From contig NZ_FOLQ01000009.1 of NCBI RefSeq assembly GCF_900112365.1, positions 1-64,000 of the forward strand: DNA of 64,000 bases, read 5' to 3'. Shown here one piece after another: positions 29,482 through 38,675 of the stretch. The notes under the pieces were generated by a model. That model did not search any database. It was not told where the DNA came from and saw nothing but the letters and a program-made list of their open reading frames with translations. The translations under genes were made by a program, and so were the position numbers. The stretch's first letter is position 1; each line of letters begins with the position of its first letter. Source of the stretch: Spirosoma endophyticum (GTDB taxonomy: Bacteria; Bacteroidota; Bacteroidia; Cytophagales; Spirosomataceae).

Positions 29482-29865
29482 TGTTAACGAATATTTAGAT
29501 CATAACCGACGTAGTAATTAGGTTGTTATCAGCTAGTCATTTAATAGGCTACTAGCTGGGTAGTCTAAGTGAAGTAGAAACTTCTATTTATTGTATGGCT
29601 TATCTTGTTGATAATCAATTATCTTTGTGCGGCCTGTTAATACGGCATTAATAACATTTTTAAGCAGCAATTCGTTATAGTCGACAATAGAATCATGAAA
29701 ACTAACGTTTCGATAACATTGCTTACCTATTAAAATCAGATTTTCTGGGTGAGTAAAGTTTCTTAACCATCACTAGACTCCTAATGTAACAACCTCTACA
29801 CAACCGCTTAGGCGGCTTTTTGAAAATTTGTGCATGTTAAATCGTTAAACTAACTGAAAATTCTT
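29482..29865. other. 384-bp intergenic region; possible small RNA or long leader
   Basis: There is no supported coding frame. A perfect Bacteroidota -7 element TATCTTTG occurs at 29620-29627 on the plus strand, but no good -33 TTTG sits at the expected distance. A small hairpin (CCGC TTAG GCGG, 29804-29815) followed by CTTTTTG ends near 29822. The segment from about 29635 to 29822 could be a 190-nt small RNA or the leader of the coiled-coil gene at 29866. Confidence 0.35.
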
Positions 29866-30813
29866 ATGGAAAGTAATTCGCAGAAACCCAAGACAAGCGG
29901 TGCTCTACTGGCTGCCCTGATTATTATGACGGGTCTGGCAGGTGTATCGAGTTATTTGTATTTCGATCAGAAGAAAGTATCTGAAAACCAGGAAGTAACC
30001 ATCTCCGAGCGTGTTGAAGAATTGTCAACGACCCGAGTTAAACTGGATTCGATCTCGACAGCACTTGATGCCAAGATTGCCGAAGTACAAAAACTGGGTG
30101 GCGATGTTTCTGAGTTGCAGAAAATGAAGGTGCAACTGGAAGGCGATAAAGCAGCATTAAAGAGAGGTAATCGTATTTCAATTTCTAAGTACGAGACTAA
30201 AATCAAGCAGTATGAAGCCTATCTGGTTGAAAAAGATACGCTTATCGCCAACCTACAGCGCGAAAACGTAACGCTCGCCAGCAATGTTAAAGTGCTGGAC
30301 GAAGAAAACAACGGTCTGAAAGTGAAAGGTCAACAATTCCGTGATTCGGTAACGACGGTTGTAAGCCAGGTTCAATCGCAGAATCAGGAGTTAAGCACAA
30401 AAGTTACTCGCGCAGCGGCTCTGAAAGCACAGAATGTTAAAGTGTTCGGCGTTAATGCAAAGGGTAAAGTGAAAGATGACGACGCCTACAAAGCGAAGCG
30501 CCTGGACAAAATCAAACTGGTTTATACCTTGTTAGACAATCCGCTGACGAAAGAAGAACCCAAAGATGTGTTTGTTCGCGTACTTGACCCTTCGGGAGCT
30601 GTTGTATCAGATATGGCCAATGGTTCAGGTACGTTTACGGTAGACGGTGCTGAAACGGTTTATACGACCAAGCAAACAGTCAATTACACCAGCAATGGAC
30701 AAAACGTCGAATTGCTATATAGCCGTGGTATTCCTTACAAACCAGGTAAATACACGGTAGAGCTTTATTCGGAAGGTTTCCGGATTGGTTCGGGTGAGTT
30801 TGCTGTTCGCTAG
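29866..30813 (+). CDS. Membrane-anchored coiled-coil protein of unknown function
   Basis: This 315-residue protein has a short cytoplasmic N-terminus, one transmembrane helix (ALLAALIIMTGLAGVSSYLY, residues 13-32) and a coiled coil from about 45 to 190 (LQRENVTLASNVKVLDEENN and similar heptads). A folded C-terminal domain of about 110 residues begins at VKVFGVNAKGKVKDDDAYK and ends EGFRIGSGEFAVR. It looks like an envelope-spanning structural or signalling protein common in Bacteroidota. The function is not known. It ends at a strong bidirectional terminator. Confidence 0.82.
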   Translation: MESNSQKPKTSGALLAALIIMTGLAGVSSYLYFDQKKVSENQEVTISERVEELSTTRVKLDSISTALDAKIAEVQKLGGDVSELQKMKVQLEGDKAALKRGNRISISKYETKIKQYEAYLVEKDTLIANLQRENVTLASNVKVLDEENNGLKVKGQQFRDSVTTVVSQVQSQNQELSTKVTRAAALKAQNVKVFGVNAKGKVKDDDAYKAKRLDKIKLVYTLLDNPLTKEEPKDVFVRVLDPSGAVVSDMANGSGTFTVDGAETVYTTKQTVNYTSNGQNVELLYSRGIPYKPGKYTVELYSEGFRIGSGEFAVR

Positions 30814-30833
30814 TAGACTACCATCAAAACATC

Positions 30834-30869
30834 AAAAAAAGCGCGATTCCTTAGGGAGTCGCGCTTTTT
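30834..30869. terminator. Bidirectional terminator
   Basis: A 15-bp stem (30836-30850 with 30855-30869) has a TTAG loop, an A run on the left and a T run on the right. It lies between the converging genes ending at 30813 and 30894 and fits intrinsic termination in both directions. Confidence 0.92.
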
Positions 30870-30893
30870 GTTGCTACAGCAAGGCTAGTTTGT

Positions 30894-31331
30894 TTATTTA
30901 GATCCTGAGAAATTAAGGATGTTTTGCGGGTCATTCTGGATTGCAAGCCGAAGTAGCTTGCCCTGTTTCTCCATTCCGTTATTTGTAAAAACCCGGTCGG
31001 TTTGTAACGTACCGATACTCGAATCGGCCAAACGAAGCTGAACACCATTTGTCTGGCGACTCAATGCTACGTGCGGGAGAGATAAACTGGCTTTTTCCGG
31101 ATACAGTTTGGTATAGACTAACGTAACAGTACTGTCTGACTCTGCTTTCAACTCGGCATACGGCATTTGACTGGCCGACAGTGCCACATACGACGGATCG
31201 AGATACGAATTCGTACGATACGTACCGACTAGTTCAGCCGCAAGTGTTGTGGAAGTCGGTTGAATATCAGCCTCATGTTGGCAGGCCGTCAGCGTTCCCA
31301 CAAAAGCACAGAAAAGCAGTTGTTTAGTCAT
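30894..31331 (-). CDS. Small lipoprotein, function unknown
   Basis: This 145-residue protein starts MTKQLLFCAFVGTLTACQHE with a lipobox (TLTAC). The mature part is Ser/Thr-rich and contains VGTYRTNSYLDPSYVALSAS, a pattern like small lipocalin-type Bacteroidota lipoproteins. The frame is open further upstream to 31418, but that part overlaps the transglutaminase gene. It begins one base after the transglutaminase stop, so the two are cotranscribed. Confidence 0.8.
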   Translation of the reverse strand: MTKQLLFCAFVGTLTACQHEADIQPTSTTLAAELVGTYRTNSYLDPSYVALSASQMPYAELKAESDSTVTLVYTKLYPEKASLSLPHVALSRQTNGVQLRLADSSIGTLQTDRVFTNNGMEKQGKLLRLAIQNDPQNILNFSGSK

Positions 31332-31332
31332 G

Positions 31333-32199
31333 TCAGTGGTTGATTTGATTCGTAGACCCGGCTGAAGTTGAAAGAGTTGGAGCTTCTTCTGCTTTTTTTT
31401 CGCTTTCCTCCACATCATTCTGCGCTGAATCTACCCAAACTTGCATATCATTAAGATTCATTGGGCCAAACTGGGTCGTAAACGCTACATCCGCTGCGTC
31501 GCGGCCATAGGCAACCGTAATCCGATTCCCCCGCGGTTGCTCCTGTGTGGCGTCAAACGTGAACCAGCGGCCGTCTACATAAGCCTCAAACCAGGCATGA
31601 AGATCCATCGGATCGAGCTGGTATAAATAACCAACGACCATTCGGGCCGGAATATTCAAGGCGCGACAAAGTGAAATACCTAGATGCGTAAAATCACGAC
31701 AGACACCGATACGTTTGTCGGCAGTATCGATAGCCGACGTACTGGCATCACTTGTACCGTATTGATAGGTGATGTTTTCGTGAATCCATTTGCGAATGGC
31801 TTCAACCTGGTCGTAACCTGGCTCAGTATCTTTTGTAATTTGAGTGGCTAAATCACCCAACTGATCGGATTGGCAATAACGGCTGGGAAGTGTATAATGC
31901 AATACATCATCGGGTAATTCTTCAACAGGCGTATAAGGGGCACCGGGCGCTACGTCGATTAAATCGGCCGTTTGAACGGTAGCCGAAAAGAAAATGGAAA
32001 AAGGACCTACGGGCGCTACAACCCGCTGGCAAAGATTACCATACATATCGGTGAACTCCGTAACAATAACGGCAGGTGTAATCTGGTATTCTTCCCGAAT
32101 AATCCATTGGCCCGCGCCTGAGCGAGGACGTAGCATGAGTACTAAAGGAGTTGGACTTAGCGCTTCAAAAGAAAGTTTGCAGCCAGCGTTGAGTTGCAT
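31333..32199 (-). CDS. Transglutaminase-like (cysteine protease fold) protein
   Basis: This 288-residue protein has the transglutaminase-core triad: Cys in IGVCRDFTHLGISLCR, His in MDLHAWFEAYVDG and Asp in WFTFDATQEQPRGN. An N-terminal beta domain of about 120 residues with FTDMYGNLCQRVVAP precedes it, as in the bacterial 'transglutaminase-like superfamily' whose members act mostly as peptidases. There is no signal peptide, so it is probably cytoplasmic. A charged tail (EESEKKAEEA) closes it. The downstream lipoprotein follows one base later. Confidence 0.9.
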   Translation of the reverse strand: MQLNAGCKLSFEALSPTPLVLMLRPRSGAGQWIIREEYQITPAVIVTEFTDMYGNLCQRVVAPVGPFSIFFSATVQTADLIDVAPGAPYTPVEELPDDVLHYTLPSRYCQSDQLGDLATQITKDTEPGYDQVEAIRKWIHENITYQYGTSDASTSAIDTADKRIGVCRDFTHLGISLCRALNIPARMVVGYLYQLDPMDLHAWFEAYVDGRWFTFDATQEQPRGNRITVAYGRDAADVAFTTQFGPMNLNDMQVWVDSAQNDVEESEKKAEEAPTLSTSAGSTNQINH

Positions 32200-32315
32200 A
32201 TCGTGTTGCTAAATGAGAGTAGACGTGTATTCGTCAATACGTTAACACCAATACTATCGTATGGTTGACGTATTTAAACTTTTTTTTACAACTCAATAGG
32301 TGATTCTCAGAAACG

Positions 32316-33998
32316 TCATTTTTTCACGATCACAAACTCAACCCGGCGGTTTTTCTGACGGCCTTCGTCGGTATCATTCGTAGCAACGGGTTTGGTCTCA
32401 CCAAAACCTTTGCTGGCAATACGGTCGGGTTCAATGCCTTTACTGATGAAGTATTCACGTACTGCATCGGCCCTATCCTGTGAGAGTTTGTTATTTATCT
32501 CATTGGAACCGGTATTATCGGTATGTCCCCGCATTTCAATCGTCATTTTGGGGAATTCATTTAGTGTTATTACCAGACGGTCTAACTCGGGAGCCGATTC
32601 CGGGCGAAGTTCCGATTTCCCCGTATCGAAGAAAATATTGTTTAGCGGTACTACGTGTCCCGGCTCAATCGACGCCAGTTTCAGGTCTTTGCCTTTAATT
32701 TCCTGATACCCCTGCATTTTGGTCAAATCAATATTGTCACCTTCGGCAATGAAATCTTTGGCAACCGCCCGCATGGTGTATTTCTGTCCGTAAGGCAGCA
32801 CAATTTTATATTCGCCCGTAAGGGGGTCAGACGTAGCTTCACCCGCTTCGGCACCGTCGGGAAGCGTCTGATAAATAATTCGGGCTTCAACCGGTTTTCC
32901 CGTGATTTGGTCAATCACTTTACCGCTAATGAGCGCAACGGGGTCGGGTCGGGTTGCATCGGCACCGGTTTTGCCTGCAATATCATCGCCACTACCTACT
33001 TTGCTCGGTTGGTCGGTTGATGAGCCATCGGAGAGTTTAACTCGCACAATGTCGCCTTTGCCCAGCGTGTTTTTAAAGGTCGTTAAATAAGCATAATCGC
33101 CCGAAGCCGCCAGGGTATAATAGGCATCGTAGCCGTCTGTGTTGACTTTGGGGCCAAGGTTAATCGGCTTCGACCAGTGTTTCCAGGTTTTGTCGACTCG
33201 TTTGCAGACGTAAATGTCATTGCTGCCTAAGCTACCCTCCCGATCACTCGAAAAATACAGCGTTGCCCCATCGGGAGCCAAAAAAGGTGTCGTCTCGGTA
33301 AACTTGGTATTGACTTCTGGCCCGAGGTTCATTGGTTTTGTCCATGACCCATCTTTCTGCCGGAAAATCACATATAGGTCATCTTCTTTACTATTTTTCT
33401 TCTCGCTAAACGCCATCAGCAAAACTTTACCATCAGCCGACATAAACCCGCAGTCGAACTGGCCTTTGCTCATATTAACGTACCCAGGAATGTCTATTTT
33501 CTGGGGAGCTGCCCAACCTGCAGCGGTACGTTTGCTGATTGAAAATCCGCGCGTTTCGTAATTGCCTTTGTCGTACTGACCCTTAATAAGCATCGTATTG
33601 CCGTCGGGTGTGATGCTATAAGCGCAGTTGTACTCGTCTTTATTCAGCGGCTGACCCATTCGCTGGGCAGGTCCCCATTTATTTGTCAGCGTATCGAGTT
33701 TGGCATACCAGATATCCTGACTGCCTTTAGTACCGTGTGTATTGTTGGGGTGACTGATTCGAGCGAAATACAACGTTTTTCCATCGGGCGAGATCATCGG
33801 ATTGATTTCGTTGTATTCTGAATTTACCAGATTGCCAAGGTTTTCAACCGTTGGGGACGGCTCTGGTGATGGGGCACGATTCGCTGCCGGGAGATTATGA
33901 CTGGCCGATGTGGTTGAGTCTTTGCCCGGTTGCCCGTGTGTCGACACAGAAATAGACAGAAAAAGCAGGCTGGCGACAACAGCACCGTTAGCATTCAT
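32316..33998 (-). CDS. PorE-like OmpA protein with beta-propeller and carboxypeptidase-regulatory domain
   Basis: This 560-residue exported protein has a signal peptide ending near STHGQ. It carries five PD40/TolB-like propeller blades (ISPDGKTLYFAR, ITPDGNTMLIKG, SADGKVLLMAF, LAPDGATLYFSSDREG and more), a carboxypeptidase-regulatory-like domain (ALISGKVIDQITGKPVEARI, about 355-430) and a C-terminal OmpA peptidoglycan-binding domain (RGHTDNTGSNEINNKLSQDR, about 490-510). This three-part order is that of PorE, a T9SS-associated outer-membrane protein that binds peptidoglycan. No lipobox Cys is seen, unlike P. gingivalis PorE, and no other T9SS gene is in the window. Confidence 0.88.
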   Translation of the reverse strand: MNANGAVVASLLFLSISVSTHGQPGKDSTTSASHNLPAANRAPSPEPSPTVENLGNLVNSEYNEINPMISPDGKTLYFARISHPNNTHGTKGSQDIWYAKLDTLTNKWGPAQRMGQPLNKDEYNCAYSITPDGNTMLIKGQYDKGNYETRGFSISKRTAAGWAAPQKIDIPGYVNMSKGQFDCGFMSADGKVLLMAFSEKKNSKEDDLYVIFRQKDGSWTKPMNLGPEVNTKFTETTPFLAPDGATLYFSSDREGSLGSNDIYVCKRVDKTWKHWSKPINLGPKVNTDGYDAYYTLAASGDYAYLTTFKNTLGKGDIVRVKLSDGSSTDQPSKVGSGDDIAGKTGADATRPDPVALISGKVIDQITGKPVEARIIYQTLPDGAEAGEATSDPLTGEYKIVLPYGQKYTMRAVAKDFIAEGDNIDLTKMQGYQEIKGKDLKLASIEPGHVVPLNNIFFDTGKSELRPESAPELDRLVITLNEFPKMTIEMRGHTDNTGSNEINNKLSQDRADAVREYFISKGIEPDRIASKGFGETKPVATNDTDEGRQKNRRVEFVIVKK

Positions 33999-34068
33999 GA
34001 GGTGACACGTGATAGTGGATATGGTATAGAGAAAACGATCGTAAGTGCCGCTTTTGTATAAAAGCCGT

Positions 34069-34102
34069 CGGGATGCCGAACCATCAGGCTATGGGCATCC
34101 CG
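34069..34102. terminator. Hairpin upstream of the PorE-like gene
   Basis: A 9-bp GC-rich stem (CGGGATGCC with GGCATCCCG) has a 16-nt loop. It lies between the barrel protein's stop and the PorE-like start and would end the minus-strand barrel transcript. Confidence 0.6.
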
Positions 34103-34141
34103 TTCACTCAACTCCTATAACCAGACAAAATTCAGCCGTTT

Positions 34142-34774
34142 TTAGAAGAACGACAAGCGGAGCACAAACGGACTGCTATATATCAAGCTGGCTACGGCGT
34201 TGTTCGAATAGTTCAGGTTATATAAAGCCGTTAAATTAACGCCAAATCGGCGGCTTATCGGCTGCGAGTACGTTAATCCGAGCAAAGGGGAGGTTAGGGC
34301 GAATGCCGCCGTCCGACCCGTCTGGTTCTCCGTCTGCTGAATGGTTGTGCTCTCAATCTCGCCATGCAGGTACAGGTTGGGCAGAATCGACGGAATAAAC
34401 TCGTACATCACAAAACCGCGTCCGCCATACTGGTTGTACGTCAGGTATGGAACCGTCGATCCGGTGTTCGTATAGGCTTTGTAACGTGTGTAAGTATAGC
34501 TTCCGCCAATACCAACAATCATGTGCTCGGTCGCCTGATAAGCAACCACCGGCGATATACCCAAACTAAACGGGTTGCCAAAGCGAAACCCATTGATGCC
34601 GCCCCCAAACCGCAACCGCTGTCCGAATGGCAACGGGCGCCCTTCGGGGGTTTGGGTTCTAAGAGGATCACGGCCCTGATCCCGGCGCTCATCGGGGTCT
34701 TCGGTGAGTTGCCCGAATGCTACGCTGCTACTTAATAAAACTGTGATAAAGAGTAACTTCTGGATATGATTCAT
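34142..34774 (-). CDS. Outer-membrane beta-barrel protein, function unknown
   Basis: This 210-residue protein has a signal peptide (LLFITVLLSSSVAFG, cleaved before QLTED). A Pro/Arg-rich segment is followed by alternating amphipathic strands (GISPVVAYQATEHMIVGIGG, FVMYEFIPSILPNLYLHGEI) and a C-terminal strand ending in SPFVLRLSFF, whose terminal Phe is the BAM recognition residue. It fits a small barrel of about 8 strands. The ligand is unknown. Confidence 0.8.
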   Translation of the reverse strand: MNHIQKLLFITVLLSSSVAFGQLTEDPDERRDQGRDPLRTQTPEGRPLPFGQRLRFGGGINGFRFGNPFSLGISPVVAYQATEHMIVGIGGSYTYTRYKAYTNTGSTVPYLTYNQYGGRGFVMYEFIPSILPNLYLHGEIESTTIQQTENQTGRTAAFALTSPLLGLTYSQPISRRFGVNLTALYNLNYSNNAVASLIYSSPFVLRLSFF

Positions 34775-34816
34775 GGTGGTCTTATGCAGGATAAAAACTC
34801 ATAGTATGTAACGAAA

Positions 34817-35446
34817 TCAGAATGTGAATTCTTTTACGTCGGGGTCATTCAACAAACGTTTAATACACTTTTCATGATTTTGCGCCGAGCCGTCGACACG
34901 CCAGCGTCCAATAATTTCTGTACCAATACGTTGTTGCTGACTTCGTGTTGGTGATAATCCGTACTCTTCAAAGAGTTTTTCGTATTGATTCAGCGTTCTG
35001 TTATGAAAGACCGTTACGATTTTATAGTCACGCGTTTGATTCAGTTTCTGAATCCGAGACGTAAAGCCAACCAAGAGCAGCAGTGAGCCCAGAATAAATA
35101 CAAAACCAATGATTGCCAGATCGTAATCACCCGCCCCCAGACACATCCCTAACGCGGATACGGCCCAAACGGTTGCAGCTGTCGTTAGTCCTTTAACTCG
35201 ATTATCATTCCGGAAAATAATACCCGCACCCAGGAAGCCGATGCCATTAACGATGTTGGCCGCAATGCGGCCGTCATCCCCATTGATACGTCCCGAAACC
35301 AGCGTGAACAAAGCCGATCCAACGCAGATCATAATCATGGTGCGGAAACCGGCATCCTTGCCGTGGTATTCACGCTCGGCTCCAATTAATCCACCCATGA
35401 CCAGCGCCACGCTCAATCGGATAAGGTCTTCCAGTTCAAAATTCAT
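34817..35446 (-). CDS. MgtC/SapB family membrane protein
   Basis: This 209-residue protein has the MgtC N-terminal domain with the signature GLIGAEREYHGKDAGFRTM and the GIGFLGAGIIFR helix, for four to five membrane segments. A soluble C-terminal domain of about 75 residues (from YKIVTVFHNRTLN) looks like the ACT-like part of full-length MgtC proteins. MgtC proteins modulate magnesium-linked growth and the F1Fo ATPase in other bacteria (known); the role here is inferred. Two small tandem hairpins lie in its 5' region. Confidence 0.9.
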   Translation of the reverse strand: MNFELEDLIRLSVALVMGGLIGAEREYHGKDAGFRTMIMICVGSALFTLVSGRINGDDGRIAANIVNGIGFLGAGIIFRNDNRVKGLTTAATVWAVSALGMCLGAGDYDLAIIGFVFILGSLLLLVGFTSRIQKLNQTRDYKIVTVFHNRTLNQYEKLFEEYGLSPTRSQQQRIGTEIIGRWRVDGSAQNHEKCIKRLLNDPDVKEFTF

Positions 35447-35485
35447 TTCATTAGCCAGTACGGTACTTCATAGAATCTTGTTGCA

Positions 35486-35528
35486 AAACCTGCGGGGTTT
35501 GTGAAACCTTATCGGTTTGAGAGAAACC
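35486..35528. repeat. Tandem small palindromes upstream of mgtC-like gene
   Basis: Two 15-bp hairpin units, AAACCTGCGGGGTTT at 35486-35500 and AAACCTTATCGGTTT at 35504-35518, share their arms with different loops. A third arm AAACC is at 35524-35528. They sit 18 bp apart between the divergent mgtC-like and uvrA genes. Confidence 0.6.
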
Positions 35529-35583
35529 ATATCCTGAAATAAACCGTTAAAACTTAGATAGAGTTTACCCTCATTAACTTAGA

Positions 35584-38502
35584 ATGACTCATACCACGGA
35601 AACCGAGCCACTACGTTCTGTTGACCATCTCAGCCCCAAACAGTTTATTATTATTAAAGGGGCGAAAGTACATAATCTTAAAGGAATTGACGTTGCTATT
35701 CCGCGCAACAAATTGGTTGTTCTGACTGGCTTATCGGGTTCGGGCAAATCGTCGCTGGCGTTTGATACGTTATTTGCCGAAGGCCAGCGGATGTATGTCG
35801 AAAGCCTTAGCAGCTACGCCAGGCAGTTTCTGGGCCGTATGGAAAAGCCTGAAGTCGAGTACATTAAAGGGGTTTCGCCTGCTATTGCCATTGAGCAGAA
35901 AGTCTCGACTCGAAACCCTCGTTCAACGGTTGGTACGTCTACTGAAATTTACGATTATCTGAAATTGCTCTTCGCACGGGCAGGCACTACGTATTCGCCC
36001 GTATCAGGACATGAGGTACGTAAGGATACCGTTACGGACGTTGTCAATTTTATGTACGGCTACGAGGCCGGGCAACGCGTCATGATCATGGCGCCGTTGC
36101 GGGTTCGCGAGGATCGCACGCTGGCTTACGAGTTGAATATCCTTCTTCAGAAAGGCTATACCCGTATCGTGGCCGATGGCGGTCCGACGGGTCGGGAGGT
36201 GTTACAGATAGAAGATGTGTTGGAGAATAGTGCACAGGCCGATGAACTTGGGCTCAATGCCTCAACGCCTAACTACCTCGAAATCCTGGTTGACCGGGGC
36301 ACGGTGTTGTATGACACTGACGGCAAACCCGACGAAGACAACCAGTATCGCTTTTCGGATTCCGTGCAGACAGCTTTCAGTGAAGGCGACGGTACGTGTC
36401 GGGTCGACATTGTGGATAAGGAGTCCCGAATTTTCTCCGATAAATTCGAATTAGACGGGATTGTATTTGAGGAGCCGAGCGTAAATCTGTTTACGTTCAA
36501 TAACCCATACGGAGCCTGTCGGCGGTGCGATGGATTTGGCAAAGTGCTGGGCATCGACCCCGATTTGGTCATTCCAGACAAAAACCTGTCGGTTTTCGAG
36601 GGGGCCATCGCGCCCTGGCGGAGTGAGAAAATGAGCGAGGAGTTTCTGAAGCCACTGCTCAAAAATGGTATTCGCTTCGATTTCCCGATTCATCGTCCCT
36701 ACAAAGACCTGACACCCGCCGAGCAAGAGTTGCTATGGACGGGTAATACGTATTTTGATGGACTTAACGCTTTTTTCAACTACGTTGAAAGTCAGACATT
36801 TAAGGTCCAGTATCGGGTTATGCTGTCCCGCTACCGAGGCAAAACGACCTGCCCGGAATGTCGTGGCTCCCGGTTGCGGAAAGATGCTGGCTACGTAAAA
36901 GTGGGTGGGAAATCGATCACAGATCTGGTTCTAATGCCTTTGGATAAAGTGACTACGTTCTTCCACGAACTCGAACTTCCCGAACACCAGCAGCAGATTG
37001 CTACCCGAATATTGATCGAAATTCGGAATCGGCTCGATTATATGGAACGGGTCGGCCTGGGTTATCTGACACTCAATCGCTTAACAAATACACTCTCCGG
37101 CGGTGAGTACCAGCGTATTAAGCTGGCTACGTCGCTTGGGTCGGCACTCGTTGGCTCAATGTATATTCTGGATGAACCCAGCATTGGCCTGCATCCCCGC
37201 GACACAAAACGATTGGTTAGCGTGCTGGAATCCCTGCGCGATATGGGAAATACGGTTATTGTTGTTGAACACGAAGAAGAAGTTATGCGGGCCGCCGATC
37301 AGCTCATTGACATTGGCCCCGACGCTGGCACCCTGGGCGGACATCTGGTTTTTCAGGGAACGTGGGAAGAAATAGCAGAGGGCAGAGGGCAGCGGGCGGA
37401 GGAAGTTAACGGCCAAGCCCCCATGCCCTCCCATACGCTTGACTTTCTGACAGGCCGTGAGACCGTTCCAGTGCCCACCTTTCGCCGGAAATCGACGAAC
37501 TTTATTGAGCTGAAAGGCGCCAGGGAAAATAACCTTAAGGATGTTGATGTCCGGTTTCCGCTCAATACGTTAACGGTCGTCACGGGTGTGTCTGGTTCAG
37601 GAAAAAGCACGTTGATTCGGAAAGTGCTCTATCCGGCTCTGATGCGTCAAAAGGGTGATGCCGCTGAAGAATCGGGTAAATACGACAGCCTTGGCGGTTC
37701 GATCGATCGAATTGCGGCCGTCGAAATGATTGATCAGAATCCAATCGGGAAATCGAGCCGGTCAAACCCGGTGACGTATATCAAAGCGTACGATTACCTC
37801 CGTCAGATAATGGCTGATCAACCGGTGTCAAAAGCGCGCGGCTACAAACCAAGTCACTTCTCATTTAACGTAGACGGTGGCCGCTGCGAAGTTTGCCAGG
37901 GAGAGGGCGAAGTAAAAATCGAAATGCAGTTTATGGCCGACATTTACCTCAAGTGCGAGGGCTGTGGCGGCAAACGCTTCAAACAGGAAGTGCTGGAAGT
38001 GACGCTGCACGACAAAAACGTCGCAGATATTCTGGACATGACCGTAGACGAAGCCATTGACTTCTTTCGCGCATTCGATGCGAAAATGGCGGATAAACTC
38101 CAGCCCTTGCGGGATGTTGGTTTAGGCTATATTGGCATGGGTCAATCGGCAAACACGCTTTCGGGCGGTGAGGCTCAGCGAGTAAAGCTGGCGTCGTTCC
38201 TGGGGAAAGGGAATCCCAACAAGGGCGGTACGTTATTCATTTTCGATGAACCGACCACGGGTCTGCACTTTCACGATATCCGCAAGTTACTGTCGGCTAT
38301 CAACGCACTCGTCGATCAGGGTGACTCAGTTATTATCATCGAGCATAACATGGAAGTGATTAAAAACGCTGATCACATTATCGACCTTGGGCCCGAAGGT
38401 GGCGACACCGGTGGCTACGTTACGTTCACAGGCACACCCGAAGAAATGGTAAAGCTAACTGACGGGAACCACACGGCTGAGTATCTGAAAGGGAAAGTGT
38501 GA
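35584..38502 (+). CDS. uvrA: UvrABC system protein A
   Basis: This 972-residue DNA-damage sensor is a twin ABC ATPase. It has [14 protein letters not shown] and [14 protein letters not shown] (two Walker A motifs), [15 protein letters not shown] and [15 protein letters not shown] (signatures), and [11 protein letters not shown] and [11 protein letters not shown] (Walker B/D-loops). The first Cys cluster spans [10 protein letters not shown] and [10 protein letters not shown]; the second is [11 protein letters not shown] and LKCEGCGGK. An unusual purine-rich stretch coding for about 20 extra residues ([15 protein letters not shown]) lies before the second half. A terminator follows. Confidence 0.96.
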   Translation: MTHTTETEPLRSVDHLSPKQFIIIKGAKVHNLKGIDVAIPRNKLVVLTGLSGSGKSSLAFDTLFAEGQRMYVESLSSYARQFLGRMEKPEVEYIKGVSPAIAIEQKVSTRNPRSTVGTSTEIYDYLKLLFARAGTTYSPVSGHEVRKDTVTDVVNFMYGYEAGQRVMIMAPLRVREDRTLAYELNILLQKGYTRIVADGGPTGREVLQIEDVLENSAQADELGLNASTPNYLEILVDRGTVLYDTDGKPDEDNQYRFSDSVQTAFSEGDGTCRVDIVDKESRIFSDKFELDGIVFEEPSVNLFTFNNPYGACRRCDGFGKVLGIDPDLVIPDKNLSVFEGAIAPWRSEKMSEEFLKPLLKNGIRFDFPIHRPYKDLTPAEQELLWTGNTYFDGLNAFFNYVESQTFKVQYRVMLSRYRGKTTCPECRGSRLRKDAGYVKVGGKSITDLVLMPLDKVTTFFHELELPEHQQQIATRILIEIRNRLDYMERVGLGYLTLNRLTNTLSGGEYQRIKLATSLGSALVGSMYILDEPSIGLHPRDTKRLVSVLESLRDMGNTVIVVEHEEEVMRAADQLIDIGPDAGTLGGHLVFQGTWEEIAEGRGQRAEEVNGQAPMPSHTLDFLTGRETVPVPTFRRKSTNFIELKGARENNLKDVDVRFPLNTLTVVTGVSGSGKSTLIRKVLYPALMRQKGDAAEESGKYDSLGGSIDRIAAVEMIDQNPIGKSSRSNPVTYIKAYDYLRQIMADQPVSKARGYKPSHFSFNVDGGRCEVCQGEGEVKIEMQFMADIYLKCEGCGGKRFKQEVLEVTLHDKNVADILDMTVDEAIDFFRAFDAKMADKLQPLRDVGLGYIGMGQSANTLSGGEAQRVKLASFLGKGNPNKGGTLFIFDEPTTGLHFHDIRKLLSAINALVDQGDSVIIIEHNMEVIKNADHIIDLGPEGGDTGGYVTFTGTPEEMVKLTDGNHTAEYLKGKV

Positions 38503-38513
38503 GTCTAAACGTT

Positions 38514-38556
38514 AATTTTCTATCATCCTTATTCTTAATAGGGATGATAGAAAATT
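38514..38556 (+). terminator. Terminator after uvrA
   Basis: A 15-bp stem (38514-38528 with 38542-38556) has a 13-nt loop: AATTTTCTATCATCC and its complement. It lies just after the uvrA stop. Confidence 0.75.
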
Positions 38557-38675
38557 GATGGAATTTTGTTTAATATGCTGAAAGGCAAGATATTACTTGT
38601 TTGGTGATCTAACAGTATATCGTCAGTTGTAAACTTTCCCGTATTTTCGTGGTGGCGTAACTCTATCCACTGCTC

